Shown: in pieces, positions 9,298-18,219 of the stretch
Layout: each line of letters opens with the position of its first letter
Position numbering within the stretch: the stretch's first letter is position 1
Assembly: GCA_902805775.1 (NCBI GenBank)
Contig: CADCUB010000009.1
Location: 1 to 54,738, forward strand
Reading direction: 5' to 3'
Source: an uncultured Frankineae bacterium
GTDB taxonomy: Bacteria > Actinomycetota > Actinomycetes > Mycobacteriales > SCTD01
Length of the DNA stretch: 54,738 nt
The notes under the pieces: model-generated
What the model was told of the DNA's origin: nothing
Seen by the model: the letters and a program-made list of their open reading frames with translations, nothing else
The model's database searches: none
Program-made: the position numbers and the translations under genes

Positions 9298-9335
9298 GCC
9301 ACCCGTCCGCACTCCCCACCGACAGGAGCACCACC

Positions 9336-9683
9336 ATGACCACCCCCACCGACTCCACCAGCTACGACGCCGCTGTCCAGCGGCTCCGCTCCCGGCTCAC
9401 CGCCGACACCCTCCAGCGGATCGGCGCCGTCTACGCCTTCCACTTCGAGGACGGGACCAGCGCCACCCTCGACGGGCGCGGCGCCCACGGCTCGGGCTAC
9501 CTCGAGGACGCCCCCGACACACTGGGGCTGACCCCCGACTTCGAGGTCACCCTGACCCGCGAGGACTTCGCTCAGCTCGTCTTCGGCGAGCTCCACCCCA
9601 TGGCCGGCATGGCCACCGGCCGCATGCGCCTGAAGGGGTCGATCAGGCAGGCCATCACGCTCGACCGGCTGCTCGAGGACTGA
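9336..9683 (+). CDS. SCP2 sterol-binding domain protein
   Basis: YAFHFEDGTSATLDGRG...LTREDFAQLVFGELHPMAGMATGRMRLKGSIRQAITLDRLL. Confidence 0.75.
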   Translation: MTTPTDSTSYDAAVQRLRSRLTADTLQRIGAVYAFHFEDGTSATLDGRGAHGSGYLEDAPDTLGLTPDFEVTLTREDFAQLVFGELHPMAGMATGRMRLKGSIRQAITLDRLLED

Positions 9684-9688
9684 GGTGC

Positions 9689-9736
9689 CGAGGCCGTCCC
9701 CGGAGCCGTCACCCGGCCGCTCCGGGGACTGCCTCG
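9689..9736. terminator. Bidirectional hairpin terminator between convergent genes
   Basis: CGAGGC-c-GTCCCCGGAG / CTCCGGGGAC-t-GCCTCG: 16 paired bp with one mismatch and a 14-nt loop. Confidence 0.7.
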
Positions 9737-9819
9737 TCCGTCCTGAGACGCGACTGCCTGTCCTCCTGCGGTGCTCCCTGCCTGCTGCGCGGCGCGTGTC
9801 CGCGCGGGCGAGCCTCGGC

Positions 9820-10560
9820 TCAGGACATGCCGCCGTCGACGACCAGCTCGTGGCCGAGGACGAAGCTGGCCTCGTGCGAGAGCAGGAACGCTGCGGTGGC
9901 GGCGATCTCGTCCGCCGTGCCGAAGCGGCCGAGCGGCACCTGCCCGAGCACGGTCGTGGCGAACGCCTCGATCTCCTGCGCCCCCAGACCGGTCGCGCCG
10001 AAGAAGCCGGTGTCGACCGGTCCTGGGGAGATGGCGTTCACCCGGACACCCCGGGCGGCGAGCTCACCGGCCGCGGAGCGCATCGCCGAACGGACGGCGC
10101 CCTTGGTCGCGGCGTACACCGAGGCGCCCGGCATCATCAGGCCGTTCACCACGCTGGTGTTGAACAGCACGGCAGCGCTGGGCGCCAGCGCGCTGTCCAG
10201 TGCGGCGAGCTGCAGCAGCGGCCCACGGACGTTGATCGCGAACTGACGGTCGACCTCCTGCGGCTCGGCTGCCCCGACGGGGGCGAAGGCGCCGAGGCCG
10301 GCGTTGAGGAACAGCGCGTCGACGCGGCCGTCGAGGTGGAGGTCCACCGCCTCACGGAGCCGGCGGCCGGTGTCGGGGTCGGCGGCGTCGTCCAGCACCG
10401 CGGTGATCCCCTCGGCCTCCCCGATGGTCGTCAGCCGCGCGACATCGCGACCGGTGACCAGGACGCGGGCGCCCTCGTCGCGCAGGCGCAGGGCGGTGGC
10501 CCGGCCGATGCCGGACGTGCCCCCGGTGACCACGGCGTGCTTGCCGGTGAAGCGGGTCAT
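9820..10560 (-). CDS. SDR family oxidoreductase
   Basis: TGGTSGIGRATA, LNAG, YAATKGAVRS, PGPVDTGFF motifs. Confidence 0.93.
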   Translation of the reverse strand: MTRFTGKHAVVTGGTSGIGRATALRLRDEGARVLVTGRDVARLTTIGEAEGITAVLDDAADPDTGRRLREAVDLHLDGRVDALFLNAGLGAFAPVGAAEPQEVDRQFAINVRGPLLQLAALDSALAPSAAVLFNTSVVNGLMMPGASVYAATKGAVRSAMRSAAGELAARGVRVNAISPGPVDTGFFGATGLGAQEIEAFATTVLGQVPLGRFGTADEIAATAAFLLSHEASFVLGHELVVDGGMS

Positions 10561-10632
10561 GACGGTCTCCCTGTTGTAGAACGTACGCTTCCCAATCCGG
10601 GCAGCGCTGAGCGGTTCTCCGTGCGGTGGGAC

Positions 10633-11208
10633 TCAGGTGAGGGCGCGCAGCGCCAGGTCGAGGGTCGAGCGGGCGGCGTCGCGGCTGACGCCCTTGCGGG
10701 CGTCGACCTGCAGGCCGACGACGGTCGTGAGCAGCAGCCGCGCGCCGGCCGCCGGGTCGACGCGCAGGTCGCCCTCCGCGACGGCGCGCCGGATGGCGTC
10801 GGCGAGCACGGCCCGCAGCCGCTCGTCGTGCCGGCGCAGTCGCGCACGCGCCTGCTCGTCGCGCTCGGCCAGCTCGACCGCGCAGACCACGGCGTAGCAG
10901 CCGCGGGTGGGTCCGCAGTCGCTGGCGGCGTCCGCCGCGCCGGTCAGCCAGGCGCGCAGCCCGGCGAGTCCGGTCGGGGCGTCGTCCAGCGTCCGGCGCA
11001 CCTGCTCGTACGACGTCTCGAGGTAGTCCTGCAGCGTGCGGTCGGTCAGGCCCGCCTTGGAGCCGAAGGCCTTGTACAGGCTGCCGGTGCTGAGTCCCGT
11101 CGCCGTCGACAGGTCGGTGATGGAGGTCGCGGCGACGCCACCGCTCCAGAAGGCGTTGCGCGCCTTCTCCACCACCTGCGCCTCGTCGAACTCCCTGGGC
11201 CTGCCCAC
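10633..11208 (-). CDS. TetR/AcrR family regulator
   Basis: GVAATSITDLSTATGLSTGSLYKAFGSKAGL. Confidence 0.9.
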   Translation of the reverse strand: MGRPREFDEAQVVEKARNAFWSGGVAATSITDLSTATGLSTGSLYKAFGSKAGLTDRTLQDYLETSYEQVRRTLDDAPTGLAGLRAWLTGAADAASDCGPTRGCYAVVCAVELAERDEQARARLRRHDERLRAVLADAIRRAVAEGDLRVDPAAGARLLLTTVVGLQVDARKGVSRDAARSTLDLALRALT

Positions 11209-11416
11209 GCGCCGACGCTAGCACGGATGGGGAACGACCGCTCCACAACGTCGCTCCGGCCGCACGCCGAACGCCCGCCCTGTCGGCGGTCCACCTGCCT
11301 GCGCGTCGGCCGTGGGTCCGCGCCTGCCGTGTCCGTGCCGGCGCTCGACCGGAAGCGCGAACTACCTGCGCGCCTTCCGCGCACTCCCCGCTCCCCGTCC
11401 GGGCGACAGTGGCGGT

Positions 11417-12733
11417 GTGCCGACGACGCTGCCGCCGCCCCCCGTGGTCCCGGACCGTGAGCGGGGCGGGATGCCCGACCCGGACTCCGACCTGCTGCGC
11501 TTCCTGGAGGCCGTTGCCGCACACGGCGACGTCGTCGCCTTCTCCCTCGGTGGGCGCGAGCGGGTGCTCGTCAACGACGGCACCTTCGTCGCACGCTTCC
11601 TGCAGGAGGCGGGTGACGAGACCCGCCGCGCGCCGATCAACCTCGCCACGGCCGTCGTGACCGGGGACGGCCTGCTCAGCAGCGAGCAGCCGCGGTGGCA
11701 GCCGCGCCGCAGGGTGGTGCAGCGCGGCCTGTCGCCCCGGCAGGTCCGAGGGCACCTGCGCCTGCTCGCCGACAACACGACCAGGTGGTTGACGGGGGTC
11801 CTCGACGACGGCGAGGTCGACCTGGCCGCGCGCGTCGGGGAGCTCACGCTGGACAACCTCGGCGATGCGGTCTTCGCCGCGGACTTCCGCCCCGTCCGGC
11901 CGCTGCTGTCGCGCGTGCTGGCCGGGGTGCTGAGCACGGCGGCGGCCGCGAACAGCGGGCGGGTCGACCAGGCGGCGCAGGAGCGGCTGCACGCCGACGT
12001 GGTGGAGCTGGACGCGCACCTCGCGCGGCTGATCGCGCAGCGGTCCGGCCCTGCGACCGGCGCCGGGGACGTCCTGAGCGTGCTGGTGGAGGCCGGTCGC
12101 CGCGACGACGACGTCTTCAGCGAGCGCTGGGTGCGGGACGAGGCGCTGACCCTGATCGTCGCCGGCCACGACACGACGGCGCTGCTGACGACGATGGCGC
12201 TGTCCCTGCTCGCGCGCCACCCCGACGTGCACCGGGCGCTGCGGCGGGAGCTGCGGGCGGCCCGGAACGCCGGGGTCCCTGACGAGGAGCTGTGCGAGCA
12301 GGTGCCGCTGGTGCGGCTGGTCCTGCAGGAGGCCCTGCGGCTCTACCCGCCCGTCCCGGTGCTGCACCGGGTGGCGACGCAGGCGCTCGACGTCGGAGGG
12401 CACACGGTGGCCGCCGGGTGCATCCTGGTCTTCTGCCCGTGGGTGCAGCACCGCGATCCGCGCAGCTTCCCGGAGCCGCTCGTCTTCGACCCGTGGCGGT
12501 TCTCGGAGCAGCGCCGGGCGTCGGTGGGTGCTGCGTACCTGCCCTTCGGCGGCGGGCGGCGGATGTGCGCCGGCAACCACCTGGCCACCCTGCAGGCCGC
12601 GATGATCGTGTGTCTGGTGACGCTGCTCGCCGACGTCGAGACGGCGCAGGCCGAGCCCCGGCTGGAGTACGCGGTGAGCCTGCGCCTGCCGGACGGCCTG
12701 CCCGCGCGCGTCCGCAGCGCTCGTCGTCCGTGA
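11417..12733 (+). CDS. Cytochrome P450
   Basis: I-helix VAGHDTTALL, EALRLYPPVPVLHRVA, heme motif FGGGRRMCAGNHLA; GTG start at 11417 inferred. Confidence 0.92.
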   Translation: MPTTLPPPPVVPDRERGGMPDPDSDLLRFLEAVAAHGDVVAFSLGGRERVLVNDGTFVARFLQEAGDETRRAPINLATAVVTGDGLLSSEQPRWQPRRRVVQRGLSPRQVRGHLRLLADNTTRWLTGVLDDGEVDLAARVGELTLDNLGDAVFAADFRPVRPLLSRVLAGVLSTAAAANSGRVDQAAQERLHADVVELDAHLARLIAQRSGPATGAGDVLSVLVEAGRRDDDVFSERWVRDEALTLIVAGHDTTALLTTMALSLLARHPDVHRALRRELRAARNAGVPDEELCEQVPLVRLVLQEALRLYPPVPVLHRVATQALDVGGHTVAAGCILVFCPWVQHRDPRSFPEPLVFDPWRFSEQRRASVGAAYLPFGGGRRMCAGNHLATLQAAMIVCLVTLLADVETAQAEPRLEYAVSLRLPDGLPARVRSARRP

Positions 12734-12785
12734 CGCCGACGGGCGGCCAGGCGTGCGAGGCTGACCGCTCGTCCCTGGAGGACCC

Positions 12786-13616
12786 GTGCCGACCGCCGTG
12801 CTCGAGACCCTGCCGATCCCCGCCGGTCAGGCAGGACGTGTCTGGCGCTACCGCACCGTGCCCGGCCGCGTCGACCGGCCGCACCGCCACCTCGAGCTGG
12901 AGCTGAACCTCGTCCTCTCGGGCACCGCACGCTACGAGGTCGACGGGGCAGCGATCGACCTCGTCCCCGGGGACGGGCTGCTGCTGTGGCCCCGCCACGG
13001 GCACGTCCTGCGCGAGCAGACCCGCGACTTCTCGATGTGGATCGTCGTCGTCGGTCCCGCGTTGCTCGAACGCATCTGCACCTCGCCGGCGACCGCCGCC
13101 CTGCGCGACCCCGTCGGTCCGGAGCGACCGCTGCACTGGCGCACCGACGTGTCACAGGTCGGCCTGCTCGATGCGCTGCTGACCACGCTGACGGCGCCCC
13201 TCGACGAGGCGCTGCACGCCGCGGCGCTCGGGCACGTGCTGCTCGCCGCGTGCTCGACCGCCGCGGGCCGGCCCGGCCCGGTCCCGCGGAGCTGCGCGCA
13301 CGACGCCCGCCGGCTGCTCGACGACGGCGCCTCGGACTGGACGGTGCCGCGGCTGGCGAGGGCGGTCGGGACGAGCCCGGGCACCCTCGCCCGCGCGTTC
13401 CGCCAGGCCTACGGGCGCACGCTCGTGCAGTACCGGCACGAGGTGCAGGTCGCGCGGATGCGCGCCGCGTACGGCGACGGGCACCGCGCCACCCTCCAGG
13501 AGGCGGCAGCACGCGCCGGCTTCGGCAGCTACTCGCAGTTCCACCGCGTCTTCACCCGCCTGCACGGCTGCTCGCCGCGCGAGTACGCCCGTCAGGTGGC
13601 CGTCTCCCGTCCGTGA
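12786..13616 (+). CDS. AraC family transcriptional regulator
   Basis: Cupin-like N-terminus; C-terminal double HTH ending GFGSYSQFHRVFTRLHGCSPREYAR. Confidence 0.9.
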   Translation: MPTAVLETLPIPAGQAGRVWRYRTVPGRVDRPHRHLELELNLVLSGTARYEVDGAAIDLVPGDGLLLWPRHGHVLREQTRDFSMWIVVVGPALLERICTSPATAALRDPVGPERPLHWRTDVSQVGLLDALLTTLTAPLDEALHAAALGHVLLAACSTAAGRPGPVPRSCAHDARRLLDDGASDWTVPRLARAVGTSPGTLARAFRQAYGRTLVQYRHEVQVARMRAAYGDGHRATLQEAAARAGFGSYSQFHRVFTRLHGCSPREYARQVAVSRP

Positions 13617-13621
13617 CCCGG

Positions 13622-14434
13622 TCAGGCCAGCGGGCCGCCGGCCACGAGCCGGCGGCAGGCCGCGGCGGTGGCGTCGTCGACCGGGAACCACTGCTCGATC
13701 CGCAGCTCGTCGAGGGCGACGCTCTGAGGGGCCTGGAAGGCGGTGATGACCGCGACGAAGCGCAGGTCGTCCGCGCCCAGCCGCAGGTGGACGACCAGCG
13801 CGGGATCCGACGGCTGGTCGAGGTCGATCGTCCGCCAGCCGCCCGGGACCGTCGGCTGGGACAGGACGTCGTCGAGCAGCTCTCGCAGCGCACCGTCGTC
13901 CGGCGCCGCCAGGACCTCGCGCTGCACGCGCCGCAGCAGGCTCCGGCCGACCTCGTCGAAGTTGGCGATCCGCGGGTGCGCGCCGGCAGGGTCGAAGGTC
14001 GCGCGGGCCAGGTTCAGCGGCCCGGCGGCGTCGGGCACGAGCGCTGCGAGCAGCGCGCGCGCGCCGGCGTTGGCGCGCAGGACCTCGTAGGTGCGGTCGA
14101 CGGTCACGACGGGGAACGGCTCGGCGTGCGCCTCGATCAGCTCGAGGGCGCGTACGGCGACGGCTGGGAGCGCGGCGGACTCGGTGGCGTACCGGGCCGG
14201 ATGCCCTGAGGCGCGCAGCAGCCCGTCGACGTGCCGCAGCGGCACGTCGAGCGCCGCCGCGAGCCGCACGACCATCTCGGCGCTGGCCCGGGACCGGCCC
14301 GTCTCGAGGAAGCTGACGTGGCGGCTCGACACGTCGGCGGCCAGCGCCAGGTCGAGCTGGGACAGCCCCCGCCGGTGGCGCCAGTGCTTGAGCAGCGCGG
14401 GGAACAGCCCGGCCCGGGGATCGGCGTCGCGCAC
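13622..14434 (-). CDS. XRE family HTH regulator with MmyB-like ligand-binding domain
   Basis: LSQLDLALAADVSSRHVSFLETGRSRAS... and C-terminal TYEVLRANAGARALL...VVHLRLGADDLRF; GTG start 14434. Confidence 0.85.
   Translation of the reverse strand: MRDADPRAGLFPALLKHWRHRRGLSQLDLALAADVSSRHVSFLETGRSRASAEMVVRLAAALDVPLRHVDGLLRASGHPARYATESAALPAVAVRALELIEAHAEPFPVVTVDRTYEVLRANAGARALLAALVPDAAGPLNLARATFDPAGAHPRIANFDEVGRSLLRRVQREVLAAPDDGALRELLDDVLSQPTVPGGWRTIDLDQPSDPALVVHLRLGADDLRFVAVITAFQAPQSVALDELRIEQWFPVDDATAAACRRLVAGGPLA
13634..13656. terminator. Possible terminator hairpin at convergent gene ends
   Basis: GCCGCCGGC-CACGA-GCCGGCGGC perfect 9-bp stem just beyond the AraC gene (lies within the XRE gene 3' end). 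Confidence 0.45.
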
Positions 14435-14546
14435 GTCGGCCCTCCGGTGGTGACGGTGGCGCCCGACCGTAGGCGGATGACCGCGGCGGCGCACCTACCT
14501 GCGGAGGTCGTTGCGCCTGCGCCGGCGGCACCCGAGCCTGTCGGTC

Positions 14547-15428
14547 ATGACCCTCACCGCCACCGCTGCGACCGACCTGTTCCGCCGGCCCCCCGACCGG
14601 TACGTCGAGGTGGGCGGGGGAGCGGTCGCCGTCCGCACCGTCGGCACCGGGCCCGACGTCGTGCTCGTGCACGGCTGGCCGGTCAGCGGCGCGACCTTCC
14701 GCGGGCTGCTGCCGCACCTCACCGAGCAGCTCACCTGCCACGTGCTGGACCTCGTCGGCGCCGGCGACAGCCGCTTCGACCGCAGCACCCGGATCGACCT
14801 GGACCTGCACGTCCGCAGCGTCCGGGCCGTCCTGGACGACCTCGAGCTCACCGACGTCGCGCTGGTCGGTCACGACAGCGGCGGCCTGATCGCCCGGCAC
14901 GCGGTGGCCGGCGACCGCAGGCTGCGCGGGCTGGGGCTCATCGACACCGAGCAGCCGCAGGGGCTGGCGTGGCGCTTCCGGCTGTTCCTGGCAGCGGCGC
15001 GGCTGCCGGGATTCGCCGACCTGCTGGGCCGGGCGGTGCTGCGCCCCCGCCTGCGCCGCTCGCCCCTGCTGCTCGGTGACGCCTTCGCCGACCGCGCGCT
15101 GCTCGGCGGGGACTTCGAGGAGCTGCTGCTGCGGCCGCTGCACGACGACCCCGACCGGCGGTGGGCGGCGGGCCGGCTGGCTCGCACGTTCGACACGCGC
15201 CTGGTCGACCGGCTCGCCGAGGTGCACGCGGCGATCGACGCGCCCGTGCAGCTGGTGTGGGGAGAGCGGGACCCCTTCTTCCCGCTCGCCCGGGCGCGGG
15301 CGATGACGGCGGGCTTCCCCGACGCCCGCCTGCACGTCGTGCCGGGCGGCAAGCTCTTCGTCCACGAGGAGCACCCCGCACAGGTCGCCGGGGCGTTGCT
15401 CGCGGTGCTGCTGGGGCGGGGCCGCTGA
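14547..15428 (+). CDS. Alpha/beta hydrolase
   Basis: VVLVHGWPVSG, nucleophile elbow VGHDSGG, late H in VVPGGKLFVHEEHP. Confidence 0.88.
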   Translation: MTLTATAATDLFRRPPDRYVEVGGGAVAVRTVGTGPDVVLVHGWPVSGATFRGLLPHLTEQLTCHVLDLVGAGDSRFDRSTRIDLDLHVRSVRAVLDDLELTDVALVGHDSGGLIARHAVAGDRRLRGLGLIDTEQPQGLAWRFRLFLAAARLPGFADLLGRAVLRPRLRRSPLLLGDAFADRALLGGDFEELLLRPLHDDPDRRWAAGRLARTFDTRLVDRLAEVHAAIDAPVQLVWGERDPFFPLARARAMTAGFPDARLHVVPGGKLFVHEEHPAQVAGALLAVLLGRGR

Positions 15429-15600
15429 CGGCTGGACTGCGCGGTCGGCGGGTGCGTCCTGCCGCACCGCCCAGGGTCGCGACCTGACCGCCCGCCCTGC
15501 GGCGAGCGGGAGACGGCGATCGGGTAGACCTGCAGCACTCCGAGGACCCGCGCGCTCTCGCGGCGGCGGCGGCGGCGGCGGAGGGGGAGGCGGAGGCGGC

Positions 15601-16305
15601 GTGGCGACGTTCGTCCTGGTCCACGGCGCCTGGAGCGGCGCGCACGGCTTCCGGCACGTCCGTCGGCTGCTGCAGCGCGCAGGTCACGACGTCTCCACGC
15701 CGTCCCTCACGGGCATCGGGGAGCGGCGGCACCTGACGAGTCCGCAGGTGGGCCTGGCCACCCACGTCTCGGACGTGGTCAACCACGTGCTGTACGAGGA
15801 CCTGCACGACGTGGTCCTGCTGGGCTTCTCCTACGGGGGCTGCGTCGTCACCGGTGCGGTCGACCACCTCGAGCCACGCATCCGCCACCTGGTCTACCTC
15901 GACGCGTTCGTGCCCCAGGACGGCGACTCGGTCCTGTCCATGACCGGCCGGACGCAGCCCGACCGGATCGTCGTGGAGGAGGACTGGCTCGTGCCCCCCG
16001 CGTCGCGCGCGTTCGACGACCCCGCGGAGGCGGAGTTCATGGGCGCTCGTCGCACGCCTCAGCCGCGCGCCTGCTTCGCGGAGCCGGTCCGCCTGGAACG
16101 ACCGCTCGAGCAGTACCCCTTCGCACGCACCTACATCAGGGCGACGGCGGACGCGCCGGACGCCCCCTTCGCCGCGGTGTTCGAGGCCGCCGCGGAGCGC
16201 GCGCGCCGGTCGACCGCCTGGCAGTCCCGCGAGATCTCCAGCAACCACATGGTCGCGAGCAACCGGCCGCGCGAGCTCGCCGCCCTGCTGCTCGAGACGG
16301 TCTAG
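15601..16305 (+). CDS. Alpha/beta hydrolase (small esterase-like)
   Basis: FVLVHGAWSGAHGFR, LLGFSYGG, SSNHMVASNRPRELA. Confidence 0.88.
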   Translation: MATFVLVHGAWSGAHGFRHVRRLLQRAGHDVSTPSLTGIGERRHLTSPQVGLATHVSDVVNHVLYEDLHDVVLLGFSYGGCVVTGAVDHLEPRIRHLVYLDAFVPQDGDSVLSMTGRTQPDRIVVEEDWLVPPASRAFDDPAEAEFMGARRTPQPRACFAEPVRLERPLEQYPFARTYIRATADAPDAPFAAVFEAAAERARRSTAWQSREISSNHMVASNRPRELAALLLETV

Positions 16306-16391
16306 CGCCGGCGCGACCACCGCGCCGGGCCCCCCGGGCCGCGCTCGCCCGACCGCCGACGGCACTGCCCGTCCGCAGCGCGCGTCCCAGA

Positions 16392-16440
16392 GTTACTGGA
16401 GGCCGTCACAAGCCGACCGGGGTGTGCTGGAGGCCACACC
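16392..16440 (+). promoter_or_regulatory. Putative regulatory region with 31-bp-spaced CTGGAGGCC repeats ahead of a TAGTAT -10-like box (16447-16452)
   Basis: CTGGAGGCC at 16396 and 16427; the second lies inside inverted repeat GGTGTG-n8-CACACC. Confidence 0.5.
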
Positions 16441-16482
16441 GGGCCCTAGTATCCGAGCCCCTTCGACGCCGCAGGAGCACCG

Positions 16483-18198
16483 ATGACGCAGGACCGTTGG
16501 CTGATCGACACCGAGCCCAGCACCCGGTTCCCGGTCTACACCCGGCTCAACGCCAACGACGTGCTGCCGGACCCGATCACCCCGCTGGGAGCCTCGCTCG
16601 CGTGGAACCCCCACATCCTGAAGGGGTGGGCGGCCGGCTACGTGGAGATGGGCACCTTCGACCCGCGTGAGATGACGGAGGTCGCAGCCACTGCCGGCTT
16701 CTTCTTCGGCCACCTGTACGTCAACCAGTCGTCGGTGCGGGTGGTCGGCATCCGCGCGGGTCTGGGCTGGCGCGCGATCGACGCGGCCTTCTTCAGCGTC
16801 GACTCCCCACCGCACGAGGACAGCCCGACCGACGTCAACGAGGCGCAGTCGGAGAAGATCGCCGCCCGCACGACCCGGACGCTGACCGACGCCAGCTTCC
16901 CCGAGCTCGAGGAGGAGCGGCTCATCGCGGAGGGCGTGCGCCAGCGGCGACCCGACCTGTCCTCCCTGACTCCCGGCGCGCTCGTCAACATCGCCCGCTC
17001 GCTCATGCCGATCGAGCGCCTGACCTGGCGTTCGGAGACGATCGGCTCGAGCCAGTCGGCGACCGGCCCGGCCGTCCTGGGCCAGCTCCTCGGGTCCGTC
17101 GACCCGTCGCTGGTCGTGAAGGTGATCGGCTCCGCCGGCGACGTCGACTCGGCCGCGCCGTCGTACGCGCTGTGGGACCTGTCGCGGGTCGTGCGCGGCG
17201 ACCGCGCCCTCACGGCGGAGTTCGACGCCGGTCTCGACGGGCTGCAGGCCAGGCTGCAGGGCAGCGCTGCGGACTTCAGCAGCCGCTTCGCCGGCTTCCT
17301 GCGCGACTTCGGCTACCGCGGCCCCAGCGAGTGGGACCTGGGTGCCGACGCGTGGGAGACGCGGCCGGACCTGGTCCTCGGTCTCCTGGACCGCCTGCGC
17401 CAGCTCGACGACGACGCGTCACCCGCAGCTCGTCAGGCCCAGCAGGCCGCAGAGACCGAGGCGGCCACGCGCCAGGCGCTCGAGCACCTCGGCGGCAGCG
17501 ACGAGGCGGTCGCGACGTTCCACCTCGCGGTCGCCTCGGCCCGCCGCTTCGGTGCCTGGCGGGAGCGCGGCAAGACCAACTGCATCAAGGTCCTGCACGA
17601 GGCCCGGATGGCGATGTTCGAGCTCGGCCGCCGCCTCACCGCCGAGGGCCACCTCGACCACCCGCGGCAGGTCTTCATGGCGGTGGAGTCCGAGCTCGAC
17701 ACGCTCATCGGCAACCCGGCCGCGATGAGCGACACGCTGCGCCAGCGCGAGCAGCAGTGGAGGGCGCTGTTCGACCTCGAGCTGCCGATGTTCCTCGACA
17801 CCCGCGCCGGGGTGCCGGCGCTCGGCGAGATCCCCCGCAAGGGGACGACCCCGACCGAGCTCGCGTCGCCCGGCGACGTGCTGCAGGGTGGCCCGGCGTC
17901 CGCGGGAGTGGCCAGGGGTCGCGCGCGCATCGTCCACGACACCGCGAGCATCGCGGACTTCCAGCCCGGCGAGATCCTCGTCGCTCCCCAGACCGATCCG
18001 TCGTGGACGCCGCTGTTCATGGTCTCCGCCGGGGTCGTCGTGGACGTCGGCGCCCTGGGGAGCCACGCGATGATCGTGAGCCGGGAGCTCGGCATCCCCT
18101 GCGCGGCCGGCGTGGCGAGCGCCACCAGGCGCATCCCGGACGGCGCGCTGGTCGAGGTCGACGGCTCGACCGGGACCGTGACGATCCTGGAGGTCTGA
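16483..18198 (+). CDS. PEP-utilising enzyme: RPH/PPS1-like helical domain plus phosphohistidine swivel domain, no ATP-grasp domain
   Basis: NANDVLPDPITPL, FGYRGPSEWDL, GEILVAPQTDPSWTPLFMVSAGVVVDVGALGSHAMIVSRELGIPCAAGV. Confidence 0.85.
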   Translation: MTQDRWLIDTEPSTRFPVYTRLNANDVLPDPITPLGASLAWNPHILKGWAAGYVEMGTFDPREMTEVAATAGFFFGHLYVNQSSVRVVGIRAGLGWRAIDAAFFSVDSPPHEDSPTDVNEAQSEKIAARTTRTLTDASFPELEEERLIAEGVRQRRPDLSSLTPGALVNIARSLMPIERLTWRSETIGSSQSATGPAVLGQLLGSVDPSLVVKVIGSAGDVDSAAPSYALWDLSRVVRGDRALTAEFDAGLDGLQARLQGSAADFSSRFAGFLRDFGYRGPSEWDLGADAWETRPDLVLGLLDRLRQLDDDASPAARQAQQAAETEAATRQALEHLGGSDEAVATFHLAVASARRFGAWRERGKTNCIKVLHEARMAMFELGRRLTAEGHLDHPRQVFMAVESELDTLIGNPAAMSDTLRQREQQWRALFDLELPMFLDTRAGVPALGEIPRKGTTPTELASPGDVLQGGPASAGVARGRARIVHDTASIADFQPGEILVAPQTDPSWTPLFMVSAGVVVDVGALGSHAMIVSRELGIPCAAGVASATRRIPDGALVEVDGSTGTVTILEV

Positions 18199-18219
18199 CC
18201 GGGTGGCGTCGACGATGAC

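Noticed and set aside
10579-10591. GAACGTACGCTTC as a TetR operator upstream of the 9820-10560 SDR
   Set aside because: Only the CGTACG core is perfectly symmetric; arms are offset by one base, so too weak to list as a feature.
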